NCBI RefSeq assembly: GCF_001434975.1
Contig: NZ_AZEL01000053.1
Location: 1 to 64,000, forward strand
Source of the DNA: Lactobacillus gallinarum DSM 10532 = JCM 2011
Lineage (GTDB): Bacteria > Bacillota > Bacilli > Lactobacillales > Lactobacillaceae
DNA length: 64,000 nucleotides
Direction: 5' to 3'
The translations under genes were made by a program, and so were the position numbers. Shown one piece after another: positions 19,401 to 28,270 of the stretch (positions within the stretch are counted from its first letter, which is position 1; each line of letters begins with the position of its first letter). Under the pieces are notes generated by a model that ran no database searches, was not told where the DNA came from, and saw nothing but the letters and a program-made list of their open reading frames with translations.

Positions 19401-20503
19401 CCTGGTAAGATTTACGATGGTCAAACAGCAACAATTGATGATAATGATGCTCAATTTACTGCAGCTGGTTTAGTTGAAGGGCAAACTTTGAATGTTGCTA
19501 ACTTGACACCTAGTGATTATGAGTGGGTTGATAAAGATGGCAAGAAATTGGATAAAGTTCCAACCGATGCTGGTACTTACTACATTGCTTTAACTCAAGC
19601 TGGTGTAAAGTAATTGCAAAAGGATAATCCAAACTACAAAGTTAGCGAAAGTGGTCAGTTTGCATATGTAATAGCTAAAGCAGAGGCTAAAGTTGAAATT
19701 AATGGAAGTTACGAAGGAACTTCAACTGCTCAGGATGCGAAGATCTACAGAAATGCTGTAGTTGACCAAGCACTACACCAACGATTGATGGATATACTCC
19801 AACAATTGCAAGCATAGCAACTAAACCTGTAACTTATGGTACTGGTCCAGAAAGTGTTGATATCACTTACACACCAAATGCTCAAACAACCAACATTATC
19901 TACAAAGACGAAGATGGTCAAACCATTAAGACTGACAAAGTTGACGGTAAGACCGATGAAACTGTTGATGTTCATTCAATAATTCCAGCAGGTTGGAAGC
20001 TAGTTGATGGTCAAGACGTTCCTGAAACTGTGAAATTTGGACCAAATGGACATCCAGATATTCCTGTTGTAATTGAACACAAGACAATCACAGTAACTCC
20101 AGAAACTCCTGAAGATAAGATCCCAACAGGTAAGGTTCCAGTCAAGACTCCAAATGAGACTTCAGATGATACCGAAATCGATACCACTCCGAAGGATCAA
20201 GATCTTGAATCTGGTCCAGCCGTAATTAAGGGCTACGAAGAAAACAACGCACCTTTATATGAAGATATGAATAATTCTGCTCCAGCTAGAAACAATAATT
20301 CAATTTCACCAAAGGGTGCTGATACATACGCTTCAACTAATGCCCCAGCTAAGGCTGCTTCAGCCGAAACTGAAGAAAACAGTGGCAAGCATGAATTACC
20401 ACAAACCGGTGAAAAGCAAAATGAAGCTGGTATCTTCGGTATCCTTGCAATGGTTTTAGGCCTCTTTGGTTTAGCCGATCGCAAAAAGAAAAAGGATGAA
20501 TAA
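16464..20503 (+). pseudogene. LPXTG mucus-binding-type adhesin, 5'-deleted with internal stops and a frameshift
   Basis: The open frame starts abruptly (GEYFYENYALAYALGITAGV) at the junction with the permease remnant, so signal peptide and N-terminus are lost. It is broken by TGA at 18174, TAA at 19611 and a frameshift near 19790; sequence across each break is continuous in type. Recognisable parts: repeated MBG-like modules (GTYYLKLKDSSEAKLKAENP, PNYNLTINGEFTYTI), a MucBP/YSIRK-type repeat at 19890-20085 (IIYKDEDGQTIKTDKVDGK, PAGWKLVDGQ), and a C-terminal anchor LPQTGE, hydrophobic helix, DRKKKKDE. Intact relatives bind mucus or extracellular matrix. Not functional. Confidence 0.9.
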
Positions 20504-20521
20504 TCATCCCTTTGAATAAAA

Positions 20522-20564
20522 CAAGACTCTGACGCAAAACTGCGTTGGAGTTTTTGTTTGCTCA
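20522..20564 (+). terminator. terminator after the adhesin pseudogene
   Basis: ACTCTGACGCA/TGCGTTGGAGT hairpin with G-T pairs, followed by TTTTTG. The stretch 20565-20834 is AT-rich and holds only the ackA promoter as far as I can see. Confidence 0.7.
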
Positions 20565-20751
20565 AAAATTTTGTTATAAATTGAACAAAGTAGAATATAT
20601 TTTTTATATTTTCCAAAAAATAGACATAATATTGATATTTATCAAAATATGATTTTGACAGTTTTACATCTCGAAAAAATAATTGCAATTATTACCTATA
20701 TAACAATATATTTGATTGACTTTGCTGTTTAATTGAATTTTTGAAAATCAT

Positions 20752-20779
20752 TTGACTGGCTATTCTAATAAGCTATACT
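20752..20779 (+). promoter_or_regulatory. ackA promoter
   Basis: TTGACT, 16 nt, TATACT, about 55 nt before the ackA start. Confidence 0.6.
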
Positions 20780-20834
20780 ATTAAGTGAAAATTCACTTGT
20801 GAAAAATATAACTAATATTTAGGGGATGTAGTTA

Positions 20835-22019
20835 ATGAGAAAAGTTTTGGCGGTCAATTCGGGGAGTTCGTCATTCAAGTTTAAATTATTTTCATTGCCT
20901 GATGAAAAGGTAGTAGCACGAGGAATGGCCGATCGTGTAGGTCTGGCAGATTCTACCTTTACAATTGTGTTAGCTAATGGGGAGTCACATAAAAAGCAAA
21001 TTGCTATTCCAGATCAAGAAGCTGCGGTAAATTTATTGATTAATGACTTGAAGAAATATCATGCTGTCGAGAAATTGCATGAGATTGTTGGGGTAGGACA
21101 CCGTGTGGTAAATGGCGGTGAATATTTTAAAGATTCAGCCATTATTAACAAGGATAATTTACAAAAGATTTGGGATTTAGCTGGTTTTGCGCCTTTGCAC
21201 AATCCTGCCGAAGCTAAGGGAATTGAAGCCTTTATGCATGTCTTGCCAGATGTGCCGCAGGTAGCCGTGTTTGATACCTCTTTCCACCAAACATTAGATC
21301 CTGTGCATTATCTGTATTCTATTCCTTATGATTATTACAAAAAGTATGGTGCGCGGAAATACGGTGCTCATGGCACCTCCGTGCATTACACTACCTTAGA
21401 AGCAGCTAAGATGATGCAACGCGATGTGAAGGACTTAAAGCTAATTATTTGTCACTTAGGCTCCGGTTCTTCGATTACCGCTGTTAAAAATGGCAAGTCT
21501 TATGATACTTCAATGGGCTTTAGTCCCTTGTCCGGAGTAACTATGGGTACGCGGTCAGGCGATATTGACCCATCTCTTGTGCAACACTTAATGCATAAAA
21601 CCGGAGATTCAATTGATGAAATGATTGATATTTTGAATAAAAAGTCTGGTTTAATTGGACTCTCTGGTATTTCTTCAGATATGCGTGACTTGAAATATAA
21701 CGATGATCCGCGAGCTGTTTTGGCACGCAAGATTTTTATCAATCGTGTTGTGCGTTATATTGGTTCATATCTTGCTGAAATGGGCGGCGCCGATGGAATA
21801 GTCTTGACCGCAGGCGTTGGTGAAGGCGACGTAGAAGTGCGCAAGCAGATAATGGATGCCTTTAGGTATATGGGTGTAAAACCTGACTATGAGGCTAATA
21901 AGAGCAATGGCCGGAAGTTTATCACTAAGCCGGATTCCAAGATTCAAGTGATGATCATTCCAACTAATGAAGAGTTGATGATTGCCCGTGATGTTGTCCG
22001 TTTAACTAAATGTTGCTAA
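20835..22019 (+). CDS. ackA: acetate kinase
   Basis: Interconverts acetyl phosphate plus ADP with acetate plus ATP; it yields ATP in the acetyl-CoA to acetate branch that competes with AdhE. The 394-residue cytoplasmic enzyme starts MRKVLAVNSGSSSFKFK (phosphate-binding N-terminal signature) and has GVGHRVVNGG, VFDTSFHQTLDP with the catalytic Asp, YGAHGTSVHY, CHLGSGSSITAV and MGTRSGDIDPSL, the second signature and ATP site. Length fits the family. Single gene with its own promoter. Confidence 0.97.
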   Translation: MRKVLAVNSGSSSFKFKLFSLPDEKVVARGMADRVGLADSTFTIVLANGESHKKQIAIPDQEAAVNLLINDLKKYHAVEKLHEIVGVGHRVVNGGEYFKDSAIINKDNLQKIWDLAGFAPLHNPAEAKGIEAFMHVLPDVPQVAVFDTSFHQTLDPVHYLYSIPYDYYKKYGARKYGAHGTSVHYTTLEAAKMMQRDVKDLKLIICHLGSGSSITAVKNGKSYDTSMGFSPLSGVTMGTRSGDIDPSLVQHLMHKTGDSIDEMIDILNKKSGLIGLSGISSDMRDLKYNDDPRAVLARKIFINRVVRYIGSYLAEMGGADGIVLTAGVGEGDVEVRKQIMDAFRYMGVKPDYEANKSNGRKFITKPDSKIQVMIIPTNEELMIARDVVRLTKCC

Positions 22020-22128
22020 TAAGCATAAGCAGAAGTTATTCCGCAGAATAAAAAATAGATATTTTTCTTTAGGTCTGAAACGTACTTAAAATAAGTAGTG
22101 AAGAGATCGTTTTAGAAAGGAAAATATC

Positions 22129-22860
22129 ATGTCAATTAAAGAAGATGCACAAAGAATTCATGCTAACTTATTAGAAAAAACGGATCCAGAAGCCTTAGAA
22201 CGGATTAATCATTTTGCTTTTGATGAAGTACAAGCTGCGGTTGATTTGCCTGATAGAACTAAGATGTTGTCAACGCTGGCTTATTTGTTAGGGATGCAAG
22301 GGATTGACGAGTATAAGGTCATGCTTCCCGTTGCTCTTGATAACGGGGTTAGTCCAGATGAAGCTAAAGAAGTTTTGTATCAAGCTGTTGACTATTTAGG
22401 ATTAGGTCGTGTTTTTCCATTTTTCAAAGCAACTAACGATATTTTGACTGCAAGAGGAGTAGATTTGCCGCTACCAGGTCAGTCAACCACAACGATGAAG
22501 AATCGCCTAGAAAAAGGTGAAGAGACGCAAATTCGTTTATTTGGTCCGCAAATGAAGGATTTTGCCAAGAAGGGTACCATCAACAAGTGGCTTGTAGATA
22601 ATTGTTTTGGTGATTACTACACCAGAAAAGGTTTAGACGATCGTGACCGCGAAATGATTACATTTTGCTACATTGCTGCACAAGGTGGCTGTGAACCACA
22701 ATTATTGTCACATGCGCAAACTAATATTAGATTGGGCAACGACAAGGAATTCTTAATGAAGGTCATTGAACAAAATGTGCCATTCATTGGATATCCTCGT
22801 TCACTTAATGCAGTGAGAATCGTTAACCAAGCTGATGAAGCAGTTAACGGCAAAGATTAG
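22129..22860 (+). CDS. carboxymuconolactone decarboxylase-like (AhpD-fold) protein
   Basis: A 243-residue protein with two CMD-type helical repeats: residues about 45-105 (MLSTLAYLLGMQGIDEYKVM, LDNGVSPDEAKEVLYQ) and about 160-235 (LDDRDREMITFCYIAAQGGC, HAQTNIRLGNDKEF). The CxxC redox pair of AhpD is absent; only single Cys residues are seen, so peroxidase-reductase activity is doubtful. Such proteins are annotated as carboxymuconolactone decarboxylase family without a proven reaction in lactobacilli. SD AGAAAGGAA precedes the ATG; the gene downstream is separated by a regulatory-looking hairpin. Confidence 0.8.
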   Translation: MSIKEDAQRIHANLLEKTDPEALERINHFAFDEVQAAVDLPDRTKMLSTLAYLLGMQGIDEYKVMLPVALDNGVSPDEAKEVLYQAVDYLGLGRVFPFFKATNDILTARGVDLPLPGQSTTTMKNRLEKGEETQIRLFGPQMKDFAKKGTINKWLVDNCFGDYYTRKGLDDRDREMITFCYIAAQGGCEPQLLSHAQTNIRLGNDKEFLMKVIEQNVPFIGYPRSLNAVRIVNQADEAVNGKD

Positions 22861-22879
22861 AAAATTAATAAATTAAGCC

Positions 22880-22937
22880 CTTTCATTTAACAGCTTAAGC
22901 TAATAGAACTAGAATAGAAGCTGTAGATGAAAGGAAG
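22880..22937 (+). promoter_or_regulatory. long hairpin overlapping the SD of the downstream gene
   Basis: CTTTCATTTAACAGCTT (22880-22896) pairs with AAGCTGTAGATGAAAG (22918-22933) with one bulge and one G-U pair. The 3' arm covers AAAG of the SD AAAGGAAG of the gene at 22947. There is no T run after it, so it is not a standard terminator; it looks like a translation-controlling element or an mRNA processing site. Confidence 0.55.
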
Positions 22938-22946
22938 CTTATAATT

Positions 22947-23174
22947 ATGGCAGATGCAAAAGAAATTGAACAAACAGCAATGATTGATCGTGAAATGGAC
23001 CAAGTATTTGATTGGGCAAAGGGTAACTCAATGCCTATTCGTGACGCTATTTGGGACCACGAAATGGAAGCAAACAACCATGACACCATGAAGACTGAAG
23101 CAGCTTGTGAATGGATGCTCAAGGCCGATGATGACAAGATCAAGGATTACTGCGAAAAAAACTTAAAGAAGTAA
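22947..23174 (+). CDS. small acidic hypothetical protein
   Basis: 75 residues beginning MADAKEIEQTAMIDREMDQV, predicted mainly helical and rich in Asp, Glu, Lys, Met and Trp, with two Cys and no signal or membrane segment. Good SD (AAAGGAAG) and codon use like the highly expressed neighbours. I do not recognise a family. It lies 86 nt after the CMD-like gene; the hairpin across its SD suggests post-transcriptional control. Confidence 0.7.
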   Translation: MADAKEIEQTAMIDREMDQVFDWAKGNSMPIRDAIWDHEMEANNHDTMKTEAACEWMLKADDDKIKDYCEKNLKK

Positions 23175-23323
23175 CTAAAATATTCTACTAGTCTTAATAA
23201 TTTCGTCTGCTTTAAATTGACCAAATTTTAATTTGGTCAATTTTTTTGTATATTTCTTGCAAACGGCATATGAATTATCAATAATTATCAATAATTGTCT
23301 TGTTAATGAAATGGGTGATAAAA

Positions 23324-23749
23324 ATGAGACTGAAATTGGAACATTCTGCTGGTGCAGTTATTTACCGTAGACGTGAGGATGGTCAATTAGAGTTTTTAAT
23401 TGTTCAAAGCGTGATTAATGACAATTGGGGCTTTCCTAAGGGACACTTAGAAAATGATGAGGATGCTGAAACTGTAGCTAAGCGAGAGGTATTTGAGGAA
23501 GTAGGGTTAAAGCCAGAATTTGATTTTAATTTTGTTCAAAAAACGCGATATGCATTAGCTGCAGGTAAAGAAAAAATGGTTACCTACTTTTTAGCTAAAT
23601 ATGTTGCAGGACAAGAGGTAGTTACGCAAAAAGAAGAGATCAAGGGCGATAAGTGGGTAACACGTGCTGAAGCTGAAAAGTATCTCACTGTTTATGATAA
23701 GATGCGAGTGCTTGAAGCTGCACAAGACTATATTGAAAAAAGTAATTAA
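23324..23749 (+). CDS. Nudix hydrolase, Ap4A-hydrolase type
   Basis: A 141-residue Nudix protein. Start set at ATG 23324 with SD GGGTGAT just upstream rather than eight codons earlier. The Nudix box is GHLENDEDAETVAKREVFEE, followed by VG, preceded by NWGFPK; the GFPKGHLE context with a short protein is typical of bis(5'-nucleosyl)-tetraphosphatases that cleave diadenosine polyphosphates and related nucleotides. The substrate is inferred from that similarity only. Monocistronic, followed by a strong terminator. Confidence 0.85.
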   Translation: MRLKLEHSAGAVIYRRREDGQLEFLIVQSVINDNWGFPKGHLENDEDAETVAKREVFEEVGLKPEFDFNFVQKTRYALAAGKEKMVTYFLAKYVAGQEVVTQKEEIKGDKWVTRAEAEKYLTVYDKMRVLEAAQDYIEKSN

Positions 23750-23762
23750 AGATCTACATAAC

Positions 23763-23795
23763 AAAAAGACGAGAGCAATTAACTCTCGTCTTTTT
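23763..23795. terminator. terminator copy 1 flanking the TA pair
   Basis: AAAGACGAGAG/CTCTCGTCTTT hairpin with T5, convergent between the Nudix gene and the toxin gene. Almost identical to the hairpin at 24461-24491. Confidence 0.9.
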
Positions 23796-24084
23796 AGTAG
23801 ATGATTCTATGTGTTTGTTTATGGTTACCAATATCAAGTAAAATTAATTCAATTTGTTCAGTATATTCGTTAAAACGATAGTATAGTAACCAGTCATCGT
23901 TATACTGTCTATCTATATGCATTTCTCGTACACCTTTGTCTAAAGGTTTATGCTTTTTTAAAAATTTTTGATCGTTCGTCACGATTGCTTTGACGCATTT
24001 TTTTACTTTATCCATTGGATAATGTTTTCTATTATATTTTTTGGCAGATCGAATGAATAGTGGGGTATACTTAATCTTCATCAT
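23794..24084 (-). CDS. YafQ/RelE-family mRNA interferase toxin
   Basis: 96 residues (MMKIKYTPLFIRSAKKYNRK), basic, with the YafQ-type end: DRQYNDDWLLYYRF, LILLDIGNHKQTHRIIY. RelE-fold toxins cleave mRNA in the ribosome; the C-terminal NHKQTH carries the His expected for YafQ-like activity. Its start overlaps the antitoxin stop by 14 nt, so the two are translationally coupled. Start ambiguous between two adjacent ATG codons. The pair sits between duplicated terminators. Confidence 0.85.
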   Translation of the reverse strand: MMKIKYTPLFIRSAKKYNRKHYPMDKVKKCVKAIVTNDQKFLKKHKPLDKGVREMHIDRQYNDDWLLYYRFNEYTEQIELILLDIGNHKQTHRIIY

Positions 24085-24358
24085 TCAAAGCCTTATCGAA
24101 TCCTTGATTAAATTCTTCTAATGAATTAAATTCACCAGCGAATTCACCTCGATCAGCTTCCGCAATAGCAGCATCTAATTCAGTAGTTGGTTTTAATGAT
24201 AGAGGGATACTTTTAGTATGTTGAACCTCTTTTAAATACATTTTTATTCCTGTACTCAAATCTAAACCATAATATTTAAAAATAGCAGCAACTTCTTTTT
24301 TATCTTTTTCTGGCATTTTAAAATTTACTTGACTTAATTTTTCTTTATTTGAAATCAT
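24071..24358 (-). CDS. RelB/DinJ-family antitoxin
   Basis: 95 residues starting MISNKEKLSQVNFKMPEKDK, with a ribbon-helix-helix-type N-terminus (VNFKMPEKDKKEVAAIFKYY and GLDLSTGIKMYL) and an acidic C-terminal half (DAAIAEADRGEFAGEFNSLE) that would wrap the toxin. First gene of the TA operon. A 17-bp perfect inverted repeat upstream is the likely autoregulatory operator. Confidence 0.85.
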   Translation of the reverse strand: MISNKEKLSQVNFKMPEKDKKEVAAIFKYYGLDLSTGIKMYLKEVQHTKSIPLSLKPTTELDAAIAEADRGEFAGEFNSLEEFNQGFDKALNDED

Positions 24359-24370
24359 AATATCAGCTCC

Positions 24371-24423
24371 TTATATCTATTTTATTGTAAGTTAAAGAAA
24401 CTGTAAATAAAATAGATATAAGA
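24371..24423. promoter_or_regulatory. TA operator: 17-bp perfect inverted repeat
   Basis: CTTATATCTATTTTATT (24371-24387) and AATAAAATAGATATAAG (24407-24423) are perfect complements separated by 19 nt. The left arm overlaps the antitoxin SD (AAGGAGC on the minus strand), so binding or RNA pairing would silence the operon. Best explained as the RHH antitoxin operator. Confidence 0.7.
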
Positions 24424-24460
24424 TATATAGCTAATTAATAGAAATGCAAGATTATACCAA

Positions 24461-24491
24461 AAAAGACGAGAGTAACAACTCTCGTCTTTTA
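24461..24491. terminator. terminator copy 2 (pckA end)
   Basis: AAAGACGAGAGT/ACTCTCGTCTTT hairpin, nearly identical to 23763-23795. It lies 56 nt past the pckA stop. Confidence 0.9.
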
Positions 24492-24546
24492 GTCATTAAG
24501 AAAATGTGTTTTTAATTATATGAGGTAATATTATTTTCCCTAATTA

Positions 24547-26205
24547 TTAGCTTAATTCCTTGATAATAGCTTCCAAGGTCTTCTTAGCTTCATCTTGAAT
24601 TGGAGTTTCTGGGTGTTCTTCATCGTACTTGTTAAGCCAGTTCAAACGATCTTGCATTCTCTTAGCCAAGGTCTTTTGGTATTCTGGGTCTTCAAGGTGA
24701 ACTTCGTAGCCTTCAATTGGTAAGTAGCTTACACCCTTGAAGTTACCGAATGGCTTGAAGTCGCTATCCTTAATGTTGCCGTTAGCCAAGTCTTCGATTA
24801 ACTTCTTAGTAACTTCCTTTGGAATATCCTTGCCCATGAAGGCATCTGTGTTCAAGCTGTAGCAGCTTGCTCCACGCTTAGTGAACAATTCCTTGAAGTC
24901 AGTATAGTCACCAGATACTGGGTAAGCACGGAATGGGTCTGCGAATGGTTCGATAACCAAGGTGTTCATGTCGAAGCCCTTAGGCAAGTTTTCAGCACTA
25001 GTTCTCTTGGTTGCTAAAGTACAGCCCATAGTAGTTGCCAAAACTGGGTCGTCAATCTTGATGATTGGAGGCAATGAACCATCCTTCATAATCCAGAACA
25101 AAGCGGTAATTGGTGACTTTTCAAAGTCTACACGGTGAGGACTAGTGTAACGGGTCTTGATAACACGACCGTTGTTGTTACGTAAGTCTTCAGTAACGAT
25201 AACTTTCTTACCGTTTGAGTCTAACGTTACGTCACAGTTCATAATAGTAGTGTAGTACTTAGTTTCGTGGTGACCTGCTGGGTAGTCGTGGGTCTTGTCG
25301 AAGTATGAAGGTTCAAGTGCTACAGATGAACCGTCTTCACGTGAAATGATGAATGCATCGTCGTGTAAAACGGTGATATCATATTTACCATCGTACATTT
25401 CGTGAGTCAAAGTTGACTTACCAGAACCTGACAAGCCGTAGAATGCGAAGGTCTTGTCGTCTTTATCGTCAAAGTGGAATGACTTTTCACCACCGTGACA
25501 TGCAGTGTAGCCGTGACGGTGAGCGATAGCCCAAGCTAAGGTTAAGGTACCCTTCTTAAGTTCACCGAAGTAGCGAAGGTTGAAGACAGCAGCACAGTTA
25601 TGTGGAGCGTCGAATACGCCTAAACCCTTTGGATAGTCTTCGTCTTGAACATTAGGATCGAAGTAGAAGTAAATATCAGGTTCATCATAGAACTTAGACT
25701 TTGCGTACATCTTTTCAGCTTCATCATCGAAGAAGTGGAAGTTCAAAATGTATGAAAGCAGGTTGAAGGCTTGATCTTCTGGCATCATGATGTGAGCCTT
25801 AACAGTAAATGATGGGTCAAGACCTACCAAAACAGTAGCCTTTAAGTATTTTTGTTCGTGGCCCTTGTAGATATCTTCACGCAAGTTACCGTTCAATGCT
25901 TCAGCATCTTCGTTAGGATTGTCAACGAAGTGACGTGCACTGGCAGTTCTACCTAAGATCTTACCGTGGTTGTAAACCAATTGGGTTGCACCATGTGGCA
26001 AGCCTAATTCTTTAGTGTGTAAGATTGGCAAGTCAGTAACAATAACGCCTGATTGCTTCTTTGCTAAATTATAAGCTTCAGCAACACTAGTTACTTCGTG
26101 TACGTTGTTGCCGTAAAATGCACTTTCGATAGTTGCACGAGTGCGGCTAAACATTGGATTTGCTTTTCTAAGTTCGTCTTGAGAATAACGTTCTTTTGTA
26201 CTCAT
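24547..26205 (-). CDS. pckA: phosphoenolpyruvate carboxykinase (ATP)
   Basis: A 552-residue cytoplasmic enzyme interconverting oxaloacetate plus ATP with PEP plus CO2 and ADP. The P-loop FYGLSGSGKSTLTH, the metal-binding HDDAFI and the RYTSPHRVDF region are visible; HMM-like segments such as KKGTLTLAWAIAHRHGYTAC agree with the ATP-type family. Length is close to that of ATP-type enzymes (about 530-550). Highly biased codon use suggests strong expression. A cre-like site lies in the promoter region, consistent with glucose control. Monocistronic. Confidence 0.93.
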   Translation of the reverse strand: MSTKERYSQDELRKANPMFSRTRATIESAFYGNNVHEVTSVAEAYNLAKKQSGVIVTDLPILHTKELGLPHGATQLVYNHGKILGRTASARHFVDNPNEDAEALNGNLREDIYKGHEQKYLKATVLVGLDPSFTVKAHIMMPEDQAFNLLSYILNFHFFDDEAEKMYAKSKFYDEPDIYFYFDPNVQDEDYPKGLGVFDAPHNCAAVFNLRYFGELKKGTLTLAWAIAHRHGYTACHGGEKSFHFDDKDDKTFAFYGLSGSGKSTLTHEMYDGKYDITVLHDDAFIISREDGSSVALEPSYFDKTHDYPAGHHETKYYTTIMNCDVTLDSNGKKVIVTEDLRNNNGRVIKTRYTSPHRVDFEKSPITALFWIMKDGSLPPIIKIDDPVLATTMGCTLATKRTSAENLPKGFDMNTLVIEPFADPFRAYPVSGDYTDFKELFTKRGASCYSLNTDAFMGKDIPKEVTKKLIEDLANGNIKDSDFKPFGNFKGVSYLPIEGYEVHLEDPEYQKTLAKRMQDRLNWLNKYDEEHPETPIQDEAKKTLEAIIKELS

Positions 26206-26239
26206 ATTAAGTTTTTGTCCTCTCTAGGAAGCTATTAAT

Positions 26240-26254
26240 TAAAACGCTTTCATT
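26240..26254. promoter_or_regulatory. cre-like site upstream of pckA
   Basis: On the minus strand ATGAAAGCGTTTTAA fits WTGNAANCGNWNNCW except at one fixed position. Located 35-50 nt before the pckA start, where CcpA could repress. Confidence 0.5.
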
Positions 26255-26424
26255 AACTTACAGCTATTATACTAACATACTTGACTGGGTATAACCACCT
26301 AAATATTAAAATATAAGGTTTATGAAATACGAAAACATATACATAAAATAAAAAAACGCAAAGAAGACGAAGAATAAAATAGATGATATAATATAGAACA
26401 TACGTACGAAAAAGGAACATAAAA

Positions 26425-28266
26425 ATGGATTCTAATCAGCTTTTTAAATATGTTTATGCTAAATATGGCTTGAAGTTTGAACCAATTGTGTCAGGTTCAA
26501 CGGATACTTATGTATTAATGTCTCCACTTGATAGTGGCTATTTTGCTATGCTTTCTCGAATTAATGGTGAAAATTCAAGCAAGAGCAGTATTGTGGTTTT
26601 AGATTTAAAATGTGGTGACTTTGCTCCAACGATTCGTGATTTGCCTGGTTTTACTGATCCGGTTCGCATCAAGGGAGCAGAATGGGTAGGCGTAGTTTTG
26701 ACTAATAATCGCGATGAGCAAGCGATTAAGAAGGCGCTAGATTATGCATTTAAATTAGCAATGAATGGTCAAGATACAAATGTCGCTAAGAGCCAATATT
26801 TTTATATTCCAGGAGAAAAAACAGAGGAAAAATATCAAGCGCAGCCAATAAAGCAGCGGTTGCCGCGTAGACAAGTTAACGATGAGATTCCCGATAAAAT
26901 CAGACAAATGCGGGAATTATATGATTACAGTATTCTTCCTAGCACAGGTCGGCAGAAGAATTTTTATATTCAAGGGCAGTTTATGGCTGATTACGAAGAT
27001 GAATATAAAAAATATTTTGCTTTCAAGCGTTTCTTTCCCACTTATCATGATATGAATGTGGGGCAATTGCGTAGTTACTTTACCTGGAGGACTAAGATTC
27101 GCAAGGGGGATTACCATCGCACTAGTACATCTTATGCATATGTATATTTGTATGAGCTGTTTAATAATATTGGCGTGGATAATCCACAGGATGGCTACGA
27201 TAAACTGATTGCTTTTAAAAAGAATTATGTGGATAATTTCGATTTAGGAATTCAAACATATTTGGCAGATTGGATAAAGGATTACGTGCTTTATTATGGC
27301 TTAGGAAAAGAAAAAATAGCTGAGCATTTTGCCAAAGATATTGAGCAAGATCATGATGATGAAATATTGCATTATCCGCAAAAATATACGGCAGAAGAGT
27401 TAGCGGAAGTTTTTGCAAAAAAGACGACATACTGGAAATCTTCAAAAGTAATTGCAAAGAATAAAGAGGTTTTTGTTCAAGTTTTAAAATGTGTTTGGCA
27501 AGAGGTGTTAGATGCTAAAAAATATGGCATAGCTTATTACAGCGGCTTTGTAGCTAAGCCGAAGGTCGTTGAGCAGCCCGTTTTTAAGCTCGCAGTTTTC
27601 TACAGAAAAGCAAAAAAGCCAATGACGGTTAAGGTTGATGCTGTGAGAAAGTATTATTACAAAAAGGGTTGGTGGTACATTCATCAAGAAGAAGCTGTGC
27701 CAAGACAGCGAACGAACTTGAATACTTTTTTGCATGAAGTAGATCGTTTAGTACGCGAGAAGCTGAATTTAGGACGCGCAATCAAGCCGCGTTTTATTGA
27801 TCAAGCCGTGTTAAAGGCGATTACGGCTGGAATTGTTGCTTATCAACAGCAAAAAAAACAGGCAAAGATTGATCAGATTAAAATTGATTTTTCTGATTTA
27901 GACAAGATTCGGGCCAATGCTTCTGTCACGCGTGATAGTCTGTTAACCGATGAGGAAAAGCAGCTTGAGCAAGAGGAACAAGAGCAAGTGCAAAAGCAGG
28001 AGCAGGAAGTAGAAGTTTCAGTAGATCAAGATGACTACGGTTTAGACAAAGACGAAATTTTTTTACTAATGGCTTTATTGCAAGGAAAGCCGTGGCAAGA
28101 TTATGTGCAAAAACACCATCTAATGGTTTCGATTTTAACTGATAATATTAATGAAAAATTGCTGGATGAAATTGGCGATAGTGTGATCGAATTTAATGAA
28201 CAAGATCAGCCACAAATAATTGAAGATTATGCGGATGATTTACAAGAAATGTTTTTAAAGGGATGA
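26425..28266 (+). CDS. TerB-N/TerB-C domain protein
   Basis: A 613-residue protein. The segment at about 165-400 (MRELYDYSILPSTGRQKNFY, then IQGQFMADYEDEY, FFPTYHDMNVGQLRSYFTWR) is typical of TerB-N, and the C-terminal part (about 480-610; SLLTDEEKQLEQEEQ, DEIFLLMALLQGKPW) resembles TerB-C. Residues 1-120 are an extra N-terminal domain with MmcQ/YjbR-like appearance (VLMSPLDSGYFAMLSR, KGAEWVGVVL); that assignment is tentative. TerB-type proteins are linked to tellurite and phage-related stress systems. First gene of an operon: the ATPase gene starts 5 nt after its stop. Confidence 0.75.
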   Translation: MDSNQLFKYVYAKYGLKFEPIVSGSTDTYVLMSPLDSGYFAMLSRINGENSSKSSIVVLDLKCGDFAPTIRDLPGFTDPVRIKGAEWVGVVLTNNRDEQAIKKALDYAFKLAMNGQDTNVAKSQYFYIPGEKTEEKYQAQPIKQRLPRRQVNDEIPDKIRQMRELYDYSILPSTGRQKNFYIQGQFMADYEDEYKKYFAFKRFFPTYHDMNVGQLRSYFTWRTKIRKGDYHRTSTSYAYVYLYELFNNIGVDNPQDGYDKLIAFKKNYVDNFDLGIQTYLADWIKDYVLYYGLGKEKIAEHFAKDIEQDHDDEILHYPQKYTAEELAEVFAKKTTYWKSSKVIAKNKEVFVQVLKCVWQEVLDAKKYGIAYYSGFVAKPKVVEQPVFKLAVFYRKAKKPMTVKVDAVRKYYYKKGWWYIHQEEAVPRQRTNLNTFLHEVDRLVREKLNLGRAIKPRFIDQAVLKAITAGIVAYQQQKKQAKIDQIKIDFSDLDKIRANASVTRDSLLTDEEKQLEQEEQEQVQKQEQEVEVSVDQDDYGLDKDEIFLLMALLQGKPWQDYVQKHHLMVSILTDNINEKLLDEIGDSVIEFNEQDQPQIIEDYADDLQEMFLKG

Positions 28267-28270
28267 TAAA

